DNA of 64,000 nt, from positions 273,990 through 337,989 of the forward strand of contig NZ_FMZC01000002.1 in assembly GCF_900102625.1 (NCBI RefSeq). The letters run 5' to 3'. The translations under genes were made by a program, and so were the position numbers. The DNA is from Paracidovorax valerianellae (GTDB lineage: Bacteria; Pseudomonadota; Gammaproteobacteria; Burkholderiales; Burkholderiaceae_C). The first letter of the stretch is position 1. Every line of letters begins with the position of its first letter. The notes beneath the pieces are model-generated. The model ran no database searches. It was not told the origin of the DNA and saw nothing but the letters and a program-made list of their open reading frames with translations. Below, one piece after another: positions 49,023 to 58,840 of the stretch.

Positions 49023-49427
49023 TCATGGCTTAGCAGGGCAATCTGGGGGCAGCGACGGGTCTGCGCACTCCGAGGGTATGTTGTCAAAAAGTACATCACG
49101 GCCCACGTAAACCTTGTGGGTAGCGATTGGGGGGTCGAGATGCCAGCTGATATCGCCATTCATCCAAAGGTCTACTACTTCGCTTTCACGCAGTAGGGTT
49201 CTTGAATTCACGTGATACAGGCGGACCAAAGACGGTATTTTTTGTTCATAGTGGATGGCCCGCTGCAATAAAGACGCGTCATGGATTTCCAGGCGATAAA
49301 CGTACCTGGGGCTGTTGTAGCTGTTAAATAGCCGGGGCGTAAACGCAAGCCATCCAAGGACTACTACGGCATTCAACGCTAAGCACCAGACGATGCAAGG
49401 GATTTTCTTGAATTCAGGAAATCTCAT
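49023..49427 (-). CDS. Small membrane protein coupled to the DUF6402 gene
   Basis: A 134-aa protein. One N-terminal membrane helix (about residues 12-32, 'IVWCLALNAVVVLGWLAF') is followed by a ~100-residue domain that should face the periplasm ('YRLEIHDASLLQRAIHYEQKIPSLVRLYHVNS', 'HKVYVGRDVLFDNIPSECADPSLPPDCP'). No family is recognised. The ATG shares a base with the stop of the ancestral DUF6402 frame (TGATG) and has GGAG in front, so it was coupled to that gene. With the internal TGA upstream, coupling may now be lost. It could be an accessory or immunity protein; this is inference. Confidence 0.65.
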   Translation of the reverse strand: MRFPEFKKIPCIVWCLALNAVVVLGWLAFTPRLFNSYNSPRYVYRLEIHDASLLQRAIHYEQKIPSLVRLYHVNSRTLLRESEVVDLWMNGDISWHLDPPIATHKVYVGRDVLFDNIPSECADPSLPPDCPAKP

Positions 49428-50314
49428 CACAACTCCAGTTTGATCGGAAAAGGCAGGCGCACGCGATGAACGTCAGAAAGCACGATGAAGTCGCCTCCTC
49501 GGCCCGTCTTTGCACGCCACGTCCGAAAATCTCGGTTTTGAACAAGATAGGAATGGCTACGCACCCTCGCCTCTGTCTCATTCACTCATTCCTCTGAAAT
49601 AGAAACACTCTTCCCAACATTCACGCGATCGACTCCTCCATATCCCCAAAATCCAAGAGGCTGAGACAAAAAGGCTTGGTCGTGGTCGTTGAAGTCGTAG
49701 GAATCCCGTAAATAGAAGCCCAACTCATCAACGGCAATCGAGGCTTTACCTGATTCCTTTGGTGTGACCAGACCCGATACCGCGATTTTCAAAGTGGCCT
49801 CACCCAGGCCACCGTAGAAATCGTCCAGCGGATCACTAAGCCGACCGAAACTCAGAAAATTTACTTGGCAACTTTCATCCAAGATTTTTGCTGGCTGACC
49901 GAGATTGCCAAACCTCCAGTTGTGCAGAAGTCTCGGCCCGGCCCACTCATCGACCCGCTTTTGAAGCTGCCTTAAACCGGCAGGGCTTATCCATTGCGCC
50001 TGTAGCTTTGCCAATGCAGTGCGAACACGAGCAAAGCCGAGCGCCCAAGCCATTTTCACTGTGGTTTCGTCCAGATGGGCAGCACTGAGCCGATGGGTTG
50101 GAGAAGTCGGCAAACTACGCTTCATGTCTTCTGGTACTTGAAAACCCGCCCCGCGAAACCACCGCTCCATCAACGCCGCAGCCACCGGCCACCCCATGCG
50201 CGAGCGCATCACGCCCGGAATATCGTCCAGCTGAAACAGCCGAACCTTCGGCGGCAGCTTTTTCTCCAGCTGCGCGCGCAGCCGCTCCTGGTCCACCTTG
50301 ACCATGTCCTTCAT
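49427..50314 (-). pseudogene. DUF6402-family gene interrupted by an in-frame TGA
   Basis: The frame from ATG 50314 (GGGAGG ribosome site) encodes 242 residues with DUF6402-like features: 'IPGVMRSRMGWPVAAALMERWF', 'DETTVKMAWALGFARVRTA', 'DPLDDFYGGLGEATLKIAVSG' and 'FYLRDSYDFND'. It stops at TGA 49588-49586. Beyond that stop the same frame runs on for 52 codons to 49427 and contains 'NRDFRTWRAKTGRGGDF' and 'VLSDV', which is the conserved C-terminus of the family. So a single nonsense change, perhaps CGA to TGA, has cut off the end of a ~295-residue protein. Function of the family is unknown; I recall it mainly from Burkholderiales accessory regions. Confidence 0.7.
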
Positions 50315-50506
50315 GCAACCTCCCTCGTCCGTGATCGCTTGTTTTTAAGAAATGCGGATTCTGGGTGCAAAGAAGGCGAAAGCCGCCAAGGCCGGCATAT
50401 TTCGAGTTACGCGACGTAACTTAACGGCAAAATCAAATCATGGGGGCTTTGAAAGCCGGCAGAAAACCAATGGGCGCAGCGCTCTGAGCTTCGCCACACC
50501 CCGTCG

Positions 50507-52711
50507 CTATACCGGCTGCACCACCGCACGCACCGCCAGTTGCGCGGCCACGGCTTCCAGGGATGCCAGTTGCCGGCACACCAGCGCCAGCTGCGTCTGC
50601 ACCAGCCGCAAGGTGTCGGGCGCGGCGTCGGCGGCCTGTTCCAGGGCGGTGGCGAGGGCTTCGCCGCGGGCGGCGTCGCCTTGCAGGGCTTCGCGAGTGC
50701 GCAGGGCGCGGGCGACCGCTTCGATGCGTTCGACGGCGTACTGGGCGCCTTCCTGCACGAGCGGGTCGTCCATGCCTTCGGCCAACTGGCCACGATGGGC
50801 GCCAAGCGCGGAGAGGTAGTTGAGCAGTGTGTGCGAGAGCACCAGCATGCGCATGCCGGCCTGCGAGTGCGATCGCACGTGGCGCGGCTCGCGGAGCATG
50901 TGCGACAGGGCGGTGGAGAAGGCAGCGTCGGCGTTGTGCGCGGTGCGGCGCGCCAGGCGGTAGTCCAGATCGTCTTCCTTGCCGGTGGCGTATTGGGACA
51001 TGAGCTCGCGCAGGTACTGGCCGTTGGCCTGCAGGGCCTGCGCGGCGACGGCGGCGAGGCGCCGGCCCTGCCAGTCGGGGAGCACCACCATCATGGCCAC
51101 GGTGGCGATGGCGCTGCCGATCAGCGTGTCGAACAGACGGGGCAGGATGAGGGTGTAGGCCTCGCCGGTGGCCTGGTTGAAGCACATCAGCACCAGCAGC
51201 GTGATGGCGGCGGTGGCGGTGAGGTAGCGCGTGGTGCGCGTGATGAAGAACAGCACGCCCGCTGCCACGGCGAACAGCGCCTGCAGCGGCAGGCTGGGGA
51301 AAAGCCGCAGCAGCGCCCACCCCACGACGAGGCCGATGGCGGTGCCGGCGATGCGCTGCGACACGCGGGTGACGGTGGCGCCGTAGGTGGGCTGGCACAC
51401 GAACAGGGTGGCCAGCGGAATCCAGTAGCCGTGCACGGGGTCGATGAGCTGCATGGCGACGTAGCCGGCGGCCAGCGCGAGCGACAGGCGCGTGGCGTGG
51501 CGAAACAGCGGCGTGCCCGGGTGCAGTTGCGCGCGCACGCGGCCCCAGGCATCGGCCAGCGACCGGGGCGAGCGGTCCAGCAGGCTGGTATCGCCCAGGC
51601 GCTCGCCGCCGTCGGGGTGCGTGGCGGCATCGAGCTGGCCCGACAGCGTGGCGAGGTTGCGGGCCAGCGCGCGCAGGCTGCGCAAGGGGCGCTGCCATGC
51701 ACTCTGATGCTGGTTCTCCAGATGGGCGATGGAGTCGTGCAGGTCGGCCATGGCGCGCTCGCCAGCAGGGTCGCGCACGAAGGGTTCGTGCGTCTGCAGC
51801 GCTTCGGCCAGGCGGGTGCAGTCCACGCCCTGCAACTGCAGCACGCGCTGGCAGCGGTAGAGCACGTCGCTGTGGAACAGTACGTCGGCCCAGTCGTTGT
51901 AGTGGTGGTGCGACGAGCTGGCGCGCTCGTGGATGTCCTGCGCGATGAAGTACAGGTTCAGGTGGCGCAGCAGGCGGCCGGTGGGAGCGGCAGGCCCGGC
52001 AGCACCGTCGCCGCTAGGCCCCAAGCGGCTGAAGATGCTTTCCTTGGTGGTGTTGAGCGCGGCCACCACGCGGCCGTTGGTCTGCGCGAGCGCCAGGCGC
52101 CGGCGCTCCACGTCCACGCCGCGCACGGGCTCGAACAGGCTGGCTTTCAGCCGCAGATACGCCCCCAGCACACCGTAGAGCTTGGCGAGGTTCTGCCGCA
52201 CGGGCTGGTGCGGAAACAGCGCGCACCACAGCAGCGAGAGCAGCCCGTACCAGGTGGCGCCCGCGAGCAGCCAGGTCGGCTCGCTCGAAGCCAGGCCGCT
52301 GCCGCCCTGGTGCGCGCCGGGCGCCACGCTGATGGCGGTGTACAGCGCGAGGATCACGGTGGCCGAGGCAATGGCCCGGTAGCGCTCGCCCACCGCGCCG
52401 AGCATGGTGAAGCCGAAGGTGGACACGGCCATGCCGGCCACGAACCACAGCGGCCACGGCAGCAGGGCCTCGACCGAGAACGAGGCGGTGGCGAAGCACG
52501 CCAGCGTGACGAGCAGCGCGCGCAGCCGGCCGCGCCAGTTGTCGTCGGTCTCGGCGATGGCGCTGGCGATGATGCCCAGGAAGATCGGCGTCACCAGCGG
52601 CACGCTGTCCAGCCACCAGCACACGGCCATGGCGCCGCTCAGCGCGATGAAAACGCGCACGCCGTACACCAGCGCGTCCTGCGCCCACAGGCGCCTCGCC
52701 CAACCTGCCAT
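50507..52711 (-). CDS. FUSC-family (YccS-type) inner-membrane protein
   Basis: A 734-aa protein with two sets of about five to six helices, each followed by a cytoplasmic helical domain, as in YccS/YhfK. Marks are 'YGVRVFIALSGAMAVCWWL', 'PIFLGIIASAIAETDDNWRGRLRAL', 'ATRLSLALAAGYVAMQLIDPVHGYWIPLATLFVCQPTYGATVTRVSQRIAGTAIGLVVGW' motifs in sequence, the latter (around residue 430) diagnostic for FUSC. The family relates to aromatic-acid exporters (AaeB). The ATG at 52711 is chosen; the frame continues to a TTG at 52780. Confidence 0.9.
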   Translation of the reverse strand: MAGWARRLWAQDALVYGVRVFIALSGAMAVCWWLDSVPLVTPIFLGIIASAIAETDDNWRGRLRALLVTLACFATASFSVEALLPWPLWFVAGMAVSTFGFTMLGAVGERYRAIASATVILALYTAISVAPGAHQGGSGLASSEPTWLLAGATWYGLLSLLWCALFPHQPVRQNLAKLYGVLGAYLRLKASLFEPVRGVDVERRRLALAQTNGRVVAALNTTKESIFSRLGPSGDGAAGPAAPTGRLLRHLNLYFIAQDIHERASSSHHHYNDWADVLFHSDVLYRCQRVLQLQGVDCTRLAEALQTHEPFVRDPAGERAMADLHDSIAHLENQHQSAWQRPLRSLRALARNLATLSGQLDAATHPDGGERLGDTSLLDRSPRSLADAWGRVRAQLHPGTPLFRHATRLSLALAAGYVAMQLIDPVHGYWIPLATLFVCQPTYGATVTRVSQRIAGTAIGLVVGWALLRLFPSLPLQALFAVAAGVLFFITRTTRYLTATAAITLLVLMCFNQATGEAYTLILPRLFDTLIGSAIATVAMMVVLPDWQGRRLAAVAAQALQANGQYLRELMSQYATGKEDDLDYRLARRTAHNADAAFSTALSHMLREPRHVRSHSQAGMRMLVLSHTLLNYLSALGAHRGQLAEGMDDPLVQEGAQYAVERIEAVARALRTREALQGDAARGEALATALEQAADAAPDTLRLVQTQLALVCRQLASLEAVAAQLAVRAVVQPV

Positions 52712-52874
52712 TGCCGTTTTCAAGATCGCTGCAATCCGGAGAAATGAAGAGGAAACAAAGAAGACCAGTGCAGAGCCCAAACGTCAGTACCGAAGCCCGG
52801 CGCGCCAGCCGCTGCGCCGCAAGCACAAGCAGATTCCGTACCACGGCACGGCGATGGGCCGCCGCGCGCCGCCC

Positions 52875-55745
52875 TCAACCGGTGTTGCGCAACCCCGCCG
52901 CGATGCCGTTGATGGAAATGTGAATCCCCGTCTGCACGCGCTCGTCGCCCTGGCCCGCGCGCCAGCGGCGCACCAGCTCGACCTGCAAGTGGTGCAGCGG
53001 GTCGATGTACGGAAAGCGGTGGCGGATCGACCGGGCCAGGGCCGTGTTGTGGGTGAGGCGGTGCTTCTCGCCGGTGATGCGGGTGAGCGCGTCGGCCGTG
53101 CGGTGCCATTCGGCTTCGATGGCGCTGAAGACCTTCTTGCGCAGGCGCGTGTCGGCCACCAGTTCGCTGTAGCGCGAGGCCAGCGCCAGGTCGCTCTTGG
53201 CCAGCACCATGTCCATGTTGGACAGCAGCGTGCCGAAGAACGGCCACTGCCGGTACATCTTCTGCAGCAGCGCCATCTGCGCCTTCGGGTCCTGGCCGGG
53301 CTGCTTGACGAAGGCGTCCACCGCCGCACCGAAGCCGTACCAGCCCGGCAGCGTGAGCCGGCACTGGCCCCAGCTGAAGCCCCAGGGAATGGCGCGCAGG
53401 TCTTCGATGCGCTGGCTGGGCTTGCGCGAAGCGGGGCGCGAGCCGATGTTCAGTTCGGCGATCTCGCGAATGGGTGTGGAGTTGAAGAAGTAGTCGGTGA
53501 AGCCCGGGGTGTCGTACACCAGCGCGCGGTAGGCGCCCATGCTGGCGACCGACAGTTGCGCCGCCGCTTCCAGGAACGCCTTGGTGGCGGGCTTGGTGGG
53601 CTGCAGCAGCGTGGCCTCCAGCGTGGCGGCGACCAGCGTTTCCAGGTTGCGCCGGCCGATCTCGGGGTTGGCGTATTTGGAGGCGATCACCTCGCCCTGC
53701 TCGGTCAGGCGGATCTGCCCGCGCACGGTGCCGGGCGGCTGCGCCAGGATGGCCTGGTAGCTGGGCCCGCCGCCACGCCCCACGGTGCCGCCGCGGCCGT
53801 GGAACATGCGCAGCTGGATGCGGTGGCTGGCGGCCAGTTCGTCGAACAGGGCGACGAGCGCGATCTCGGCGCGGTACAGCTCCCAGCTGCTGGTGAAGAT
53901 GCCGCCGTCCTTGTTGCTGTCGCTGTAGCCCAGCATGATGTCCTGCTCGGCGCCGCTGGCCTGCACCATGGCCGCGAAGCCGGGCACGGCGTACAGCTCG
54001 CGCATGATGGGCGCGGCATTGCGAAGGTCTTCGATGGTCTCGAACAGCGGCACCACGATGAGGTCGGTCGTGGCGGCGGACCGGGCAGGGGTGCCTGGCG
54101 CGGGCGGCTCGGCATCGAGCGTGCCGTGCATCAGGCCCACTTCCTTTTGCAGCAGCAGCACTTCGAGCAGGTCGCTCACGGTTTCGGTGTGGCTGATGAT
54201 GTAGTGCCGAATGGCCTGCGGCCCGAAGCGCTCGCGCATCTGGCGCGCGGTCTCGAAGATGGCGATCTCGCCCGTGGTGTGCTCGGAGTACGTGGCGCCC
54301 ACCACGCGCAGCGGCCGCGCATCGGCCAGCAGGCGCAGCAGCAGCGCGCGGCGGTCGGTCTCGGGCAGGGCCGCGTAGTCGGGCTCTACGCGCGCGGTGG
54401 CCAGCAGTTCGGCCACCACTTTTTCATGCTGGTCGGAGCTTTGGCGCAGGTCCACCGTGGCCAGGTGAAAGCCGAACACTTCCACCGCGCGCACCAGCGG
54501 GTGCAGTCGCTCGGCCGCCAGCGCCGCGCCGCGGTGCGAGCGCAGCGACGCCTCGATCACGCGCAGGTCGGCCAGAAACGCCTCGGCGTCGGGATAGGGG
54601 TTTTGCGGCGCGACCGCATGGCGCGCGGCTTCGCCGCCGGTCAGGTTGCGCAGCGTGGCCGCCAGCCGTGCATAGATGCCGGTGAGCGCGCGGCGATAGG
54701 GCTCGTCCTGCCGGTGTTCGCTGTGATCGGGCGAGCGCTCGGCCAGGGCCTGCATGTCGGGCGACACCTGCACCAGCCGCGCCGACAGCGACAGCTCGCC
54801 CCCCAGAAAATGCACCTCGGTCAGGTAGTGGCGCAGCGCTACCTCGGCCTGCCGGCCCAGCGCCAGCGACAGGGTCGCCGCGCTCACGTTGGGGTTGCCG
54901 TCGCGGTCGCCGCCGATCCACTGGCCCATGCGCAGAAAGCTCGCCACGGGCTGGTTGCCCAGTTCGCGCTCCAGCTCGGCGTAGATCTTGGGGATCTCGC
55001 GCAGAAAGGTCGATTCGTAGTACGACAGCGCGTTCTCGATCTCGTCGGCCACGGTGAGCTTGGTATAGCGCAGCAGGCGCGTTTGCCACAGCTGGGCCAC
55101 GCGGGCTCGCAGCCGCGCCTCGTTGGCGGCCAGCTCGCGCGGGGTGAGCGCGTCCTTGGCGCTGTTGTACAGCTGGGCGCGCACCTGGATGTCGTCGCGC
55201 TCGGCCAGCAGTTGGGCGATGTCGCGCTCGGCATCCAGAATGCTCTTGCGCTGCACTTCGGTCGGGTGAGCGGTGAGCACCGGGGCCACGTAGCTTTTGG
55301 CCAGGGTCTGCGAGATGGTGCGCGGCGCGATGCCCGCCCAGCGCATGCGGGCCAACGCCACTTCGATGCTGCCCTCCTGCGCGCTGCCGGCGCGCTCGTG
55401 CACGGTGCGCCGGCGGATGTGGTGCCGGTCCTCGGCCAGGTTGGCCAGGTGGCTGAAATAGGTGAAGGCGCGGATCACGCTGACGGTCTGGTCGCCCGAC
55501 AGGCCCTTGAGCAGCTTCTTGAGCGCCTTGTCGGCCTCCTGGTCGGCATCGCGGCGAAAGGCCACCGACAGCTTGCGCACCTGCTCGACCAGGTCATACG
55601 CGGCCACGCCCTCCTGGTCGCGGATCACGTCGCCCAGGATGCGGCCCAGCAGCCGGATGTCCTGAATGAGCGGCAGGTCCTTGTCGATCCTGCGGGGGGC
55701 GGCCGGTGCGGGCGCGGCGTCGGTCTTGCGGGGGGTCGCGTTCAT
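52875..55745 (-). CDS. ppc: Phosphoenolpyruvate carboxylase
   Basis: A 956-aa enzyme that adds bicarbonate to phosphoenolpyruvate to give oxaloacetate and refill the TCA cycle. The catalytic His (about 160) lies in '[13 protein letters not shown]'. '[10 protein letters not shown]' and '[14 protein letters not shown]' are the two other active-site loops, and the C-terminus '[14 protein letters not shown]' has the usual R-N-T-G end. An Ala/Pro-rich 18-residue N-tail precedes '[20 protein letters not shown]'. It is divergent from hemC, with 140 bases between starts. Confidence 0.97.
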   Translation of the reverse strand: MNATPRKTDAAPAPAAPRRIDKDLPLIQDIRLLGRILGDVIRDQEGVAAYDLVEQVRKLSVAFRRDADQEADKALKKLLKGLSGDQTVSVIRAFTYFSHLANLAEDRHHIRRRTVHERAGSAQEGSIEVALARMRWAGIAPRTISQTLAKSYVAPVLTAHPTEVQRKSILDAERDIAQLLAERDDIQVRAQLYNSAKDALTPRELAANEARLRARVAQLWQTRLLRYTKLTVADEIENALSYYESTFLREIPKIYAELERELGNQPVASFLRMGQWIGGDRDGNPNVSAATLSLALGRQAEVALRHYLTEVHFLGGELSLSARLVQVSPDMQALAERSPDHSEHRQDEPYRRALTGIYARLAATLRNLTGGEAARHAVAPQNPYPDAEAFLADLRVIEASLRSHRGAALAAERLHPLVRAVEVFGFHLATVDLRQSSDQHEKVVAELLATARVEPDYAALPETDRRALLLRLLADARPLRVVGATYSEHTTGEIAIFETARQMRERFGPQAIRHYIISHTETVSDLLEVLLLQKEVGLMHGTLDAEPPAPGTPARSAATTDLIVVPLFETIEDLRNAAPIMRELYAVPGFAAMVQASGAEQDIMLGYSDSNKDGGIFTSSWELYRAEIALVALFDELAASHRIQLRMFHGRGGTVGRGGGPSYQAILAQPPGTVRGQIRLTEQGEVIASKYANPEIGRRNLETLVAATLEATLLQPTKPATKAFLEAAAQLSVASMGAYRALVYDTPGFTDYFFNSTPIREIAELNIGSRPASRKPSQRIEDLRAIPWGFSWGQCRLTLPGWYGFGAAVDAFVKQPGQDPKAQMALLQKMYRQWPFFGTLLSNMDMVLAKSDLALASRYSELVADTRLRKKVFSAIEAEWHRTADALTRITGEKHRLTHNTALARSIRHRFPYIDPLHHLQVELVRRWRAGQGDERVQTGIHISINGIAAGLRNTG

Positions 55746-55885
55746 GCGGAAAGGGTCTCCTGCGCGCTCGGCGCATCACGGACAGAGGGCGGCTGCTGCA
55801 GCGGCCCATGCTAGCATCCCCGCTGCCCGCGCCGCACGGCGCCCGGCCCCCGCGCACCCTCGCGCCAGGCCCTCCCGACACCGCG

Positions 55886-56824
55886 ATGAATCTCTCTCCA
55901 AACCCCTCCTTCCTTCCCCTCGTGATCGCCACCCGCGAAAGCCGCCTGGCCCTGTGGCAGGCCGAGCATGTGCGGGCACTGCTGCAGGCCCGCGGCCATG
56001 CCGTCGAGCTGCTGGGCATGACCACCAAGGGCGACCAGATTTTGGACCGCACCCTCAGCAAGGTGGGCGGCAAGGGCCTGTTCGTGAAGGAGCTGGAAGT
56101 CGCGCTCGAAGAAGACCGCGCCCAGATCGCCGTGCACTCGCTGAAAGACGTGCCGATGGAACTGCCCCCCGGCTTTCACCTCGCCGCCGTGATGGAGCGC
56201 GAAGACCCGCGCGATGCCTTCGTGTCCAACCACCACGCGCGCCTGGCCGATCTGCCCCAGGGCGCGGTCGTCGGCACCTCCAGCCTGCGCCGCCAGGTGC
56301 TGCTGCAGGCCCTGCGGCCGGACCTGAAAATCGAGCCGCTGCGCGGCAACCTGGACACCCGCTTGCGCAAGCTGGACGAGGGGCTGTACGACGCCATCGT
56401 GCTCGCCGCCGCCGGCCTGAAGCGCCTGGGCCTGCACGACCGCATCCGCACCACCTTCGAGCCGTCCGAGATGCTGCCTGCTGCAGGCCAGGGCGCGCTG
56501 GGCCTGGAGGTGCGCAGCCACCGTCAGGACGTGATCGCCGCCCTGGAGCCGCTGGCCCACCTGCCCAGCTGGCTGGGCGTGACCGCCGAGCGCGCCGTGA
56601 GCCGCGCCATGGGCGGCAGTTGCTCCATGCCCCTGGCCGCGTACTCGCACTGGAAGGCGGACGGCACGCTGCAGCTGGATGCCGCCTGGGGCGACCCGCA
56701 GGGCGTGCTGCCGCTGGTGCGCGCGAGCGTGTCGGGCACGGTGCAGACGCTGGCACAGGCCGATGCCCTGGGCAGCGATGCCGCAGCGCAGTTGTGCGCA
56801 CGCGGTGCGCAGCCGGCGGGCTGA
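55886..56824 (+). CDS. hemC: Porphobilinogen deaminase (hydroxymethylbilane synthase)
   Basis: A 312-aa enzyme that joins four porphobilinogens into hydroxymethylbilane. It has '[17 protein letters not shown]', '[28 protein letters not shown]', 'GTSSLRRQ' and '[26 protein letters not shown]'. The dipyrromethane cofactor Cys is about C246 in '[11 protein letters not shown]'. The ATG at 55886 gives the family N-terminus. It is the first gene of hemC-hemD-hemX-hemY. Confidence 0.97.
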   Translation: MNLSPNPSFLPLVIATRESRLALWQAEHVRALLQARGHAVELLGMTTKGDQILDRTLSKVGGKGLFVKELEVALEEDRAQIAVHSLKDVPMELPPGFHLAAVMEREDPRDAFVSNHHARLADLPQGAVVGTSSLRRQVLLQALRPDLKIEPLRGNLDTRLRKLDEGLYDAIVLAAAGLKRLGLHDRIRTTFEPSEMLPAAGQGALGLEVRSHRQDVIAALEPLAHLPSWLGVTAERAVSRAMGGSCSMPLAAYSHWKADGTLQLDAAWGDPQGVLPLVRASVSGTVQTLAQADALGSDAAAQLCARGAQPAG

Positions 56825-56866
56825 AACCCCTGCAGCCACCCCACCCTTCATTCCAAGTCCGATCCA

Positions 56867-57712
56867 TTGAGCCTTTCGCACCACACGCCCCCTGCGCGCC
56901 GCGCCATCGTCACCCGCCCCGAACGCGATGCCGCGAAGTGGGTCGTCGGCCTGCATGCCCGTGGCATCGAAGCGGTGGCGCTGCCGCTGATCACCATTGC
57001 CGGCTGCAGCGACCCCGACGCGGTCGCCGCGCTGCGCCAGGCGCGCGAGGGCTGGAGCCATTACCGCGCGGTGATGTTCGTGAGCGCCAACGCCGTGCGC
57101 TACTTCTTTGAGTCAAATCGGCCTCCAGCGCAATATCCCCTAGGGGACATTGCTATAAAAACAAGAGCATGGTCTCCTGGCCCTGGCACCGCCCAGGCGC
57201 TGCGCGAATGCGGGCTGCCGGCCGAGGACATCGACCAGCCCGCAGCGACGGCGGGGCAGTTCGATTCCGAATCGCTGTGGGAACAGGTGCAGCCCCAGGT
57301 TCGACCCGGCGACCGCATCCTGATCGTGCGCGGCAGCCAGGGCGATGCGGACGGCCCCGGCGACACTGCCCAGGGCGGCACGGGGCGCGAATGGCTGGCC
57401 CAGCAGATCGCCGCCGCGGGCGGGCAGGTCGATTTCGTGGCGGCGTATGAGCGCTGCGCGCCGCAGCTCACCCGCGAGCAGCAAGCCCTGGCCACCGAGG
57501 CCGCCACCGACGGATCGCTCTGGCTGTTCAGCAGTTCCGAAGCGGTGGCCCATCTCGCCGCGGCGCTGCCCGGCCAGAATTGGCGCGATGCCCGCGCGCT
57601 GGTCACCCACCCGCGCATCGCGCAGGCCGCCGACGCCGCGGGCTTCGGGGCCGTGCGGCAGTGCCGGCCCGCCTTCGACGACGTGGTCGCCTCGATAGAA
57701 TCGCACCCATGA
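56867..57712 (+). CDS. hemD: Uroporphyrinogen-III synthase, with element-derived insertion
   Basis: A 281-aa enzyme that closes hydroxymethylbilane to uroporphyrinogen III. It opens 'RAIVTRPERDAAKWVVGLHARGIEAVALPLI', has 'VMFVSANAVRYFF', then 'AWSPGPGTAQALRECG' and 'LIVRGSQG'. The start is TTG at 56867. Residues about 82-102 (ESNRPPAQYPLGDIAIKTRA) come from dispersed-element copy 6, inserted in frame between two conserved motifs that are usually joined by a short variable loop. The stop overlaps the hemX start by four bases (ATGA). Confidence 0.92.
   Translation: MSLSHHTPPARRAIVTRPERDAAKWVVGLHARGIEAVALPLITIAGCSDPDAVAALRQAREGWSHYRAVMFVSANAVRYFFESNRPPAQYPLGDIAIKTRAWSPGPGTAQALRECGLPAEDIDQPAATAGQFDSESLWEQVQPQVRPGDRILIVRGSQGDADGPGDTAQGGTGREWLAQQIAAAGGQVDFVAAYERCAPQLTREQQALATEAATDGSLWLFSSSEAVAHLAAALPGQNWRDARALVTHPRIAQAADAAGFGAVRQCRPAFDDVVASIESHP
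57109..57168 (+). repeat. Dispersed ~65-bp element, copy 6, inside hemD
   Basis: It starts TGAGTCAAATC, then GGCCTCCAGCGCAATA, a CCCCTAGGGG core (itself a palindrome), and a degraded terminal hairpin GCTATAAAAACAAGAGC. It is in frame in hemD with no stop codon, and encodes about 20 residues. Confidence 0.75.
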
Positions 57713-58818
57713 GTTTTGAGCCCGCTTCCGCCCCCGCCGCCCCACCGCTTGCCGCCCCGCCCTCTGCGGCCGCCGTGCCTGCAGCGCCCGCGAAAGGCGC
57801 CGCCAGCGGCACCCGCGCCGCGCTGTGGGCGCTGGGCGTCGTGGCGGCGGCCGGGCTGCTGGGCAGCGCCATGCTGTGGCAGCGGCTCAACACCATTCAA
57901 GAACAATTGGCCCGGCAGACGGCCGACTCCGGCGCCCAGTCGATCGAAGCCCGCACGCTGGCCCATCAGGCACTGGACGTGTCGCGCGAAACCGCCGCCC
58001 GCCTGACGGTGAACGAAACCCGCGTGAGCGAAGTGGCCCTGCAGCGCGCCCAGCTCGAAGAACTGATGCAGAGCCTGTCGCGCTCGCGCGACGAGAACCT
58101 GGTGGTGGACATCGAATCCGGCATTCGCCTTGCACAGCAGCAGGCACAGCTCACCGGCAGCCTGGAGCCGCTGGTGGCCGCCTTGAAGAGCGCCAACCAA
58201 CGCATCGAACGCGCCGCCCAGCCGCGCCTGGCCCCGCTGTCGCGCGCCATCGGCCGTGATCTGGAGCGCATCGGCGCGGCCCAGGTGACCGACACCGCCG
58301 GCCTGCTCGCGCGGCTCGACGATCTGGTGCGCCAGGTGGACGAACTGCCCCTGCAGAACGCCGTCGCCCAGGCCGCCGCCACGCGCCGCATGAACGCCCA
58401 GGCACCCGCCGGCGACAACACCGCGCCCCCCGCCACCCCCAGCCCATGGTGGCAGGCCGCTTTGCAGCGCGCCTGGGAAGTGGTGCGCGACGAAGCCCGG
58501 GGCTTGCTGCGCGTGAGCCGCATCGACCGGCCCGAGGCAATTTTGGTGTCGCCCGACCAGGCGTTCTTCCTGCGCGAGAACCTGAAACTAAAGCTCATGA
58601 ACGCGCGGCTGGGCGTGCTGGCCCGCCAGCTCGATTCGGCACGCGCCGATCTGGCCGCCGCGAGCGCCGCGCTCAACCGCTACTTCGACCCTGCGTCGCG
58701 CCGCACGCAGATGGCGGCCACGGTGCTGCAGCAGGCGCAGTCGCACATCAAGACGGCCGAGCTGCCGCCGCTCGACGAAACCCTGTCCGCGCTGGCCACG
58801 GCCGCCGCGGGCCGCTGA
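57709..58818 (+). CDS. hemX: HemX-like membrane protein
   Basis: A 369-aa protein. A ~35-residue Ala/Pro cytoplasmic tail, one membrane helix (about 37-57, 'ALWALGVVAAAGLLGSAMLW'), then a long periplasmic part with a coiled coil (about 60-170, 'LNTIQEQLARQTADS...') and the HemX C-domain ('AWEVVRDEARGLLRVSRIDRPEAILVSPDQAFFLRENLKLKLMNARLGVLARQ' motifs across ~255-310). HemX was once thought to be a methyltransferase, but its true role is unclear. The frame is coupled to hemD by ATGA, and hemY follows after 22 bases. Confidence 0.92.
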   Translation: MSFEPASAPAAPPLAAPPSAAAVPAAPAKGAASGTRAALWALGVVAAAGLLGSAMLWQRLNTIQEQLARQTADSGAQSIEARTLAHQALDVSRETAARLTVNETRVSEVALQRAQLEELMQSLSRSRDENLVVDIESGIRLAQQQAQLTGSLEPLVAALKSANQRIERAAQPRLAPLSRAIGRDLERIGAAQVTDTAGLLARLDDLVRQVDELPLQNAVAQAAATRRMNAQAPAGDNTAPPATPSPWWQAALQRAWEVVRDEARGLLRVSRIDRPEAILVSPDQAFFLRENLKLKLMNARLGVLARQLDSARADLAAASAALNRYFDPASRRTQMAATVLQQAQSHIKTAELPPLDETLSALATAAAGR

Positions 58819-58840
58819 TCCGCCGCAGGAACGCACACCC

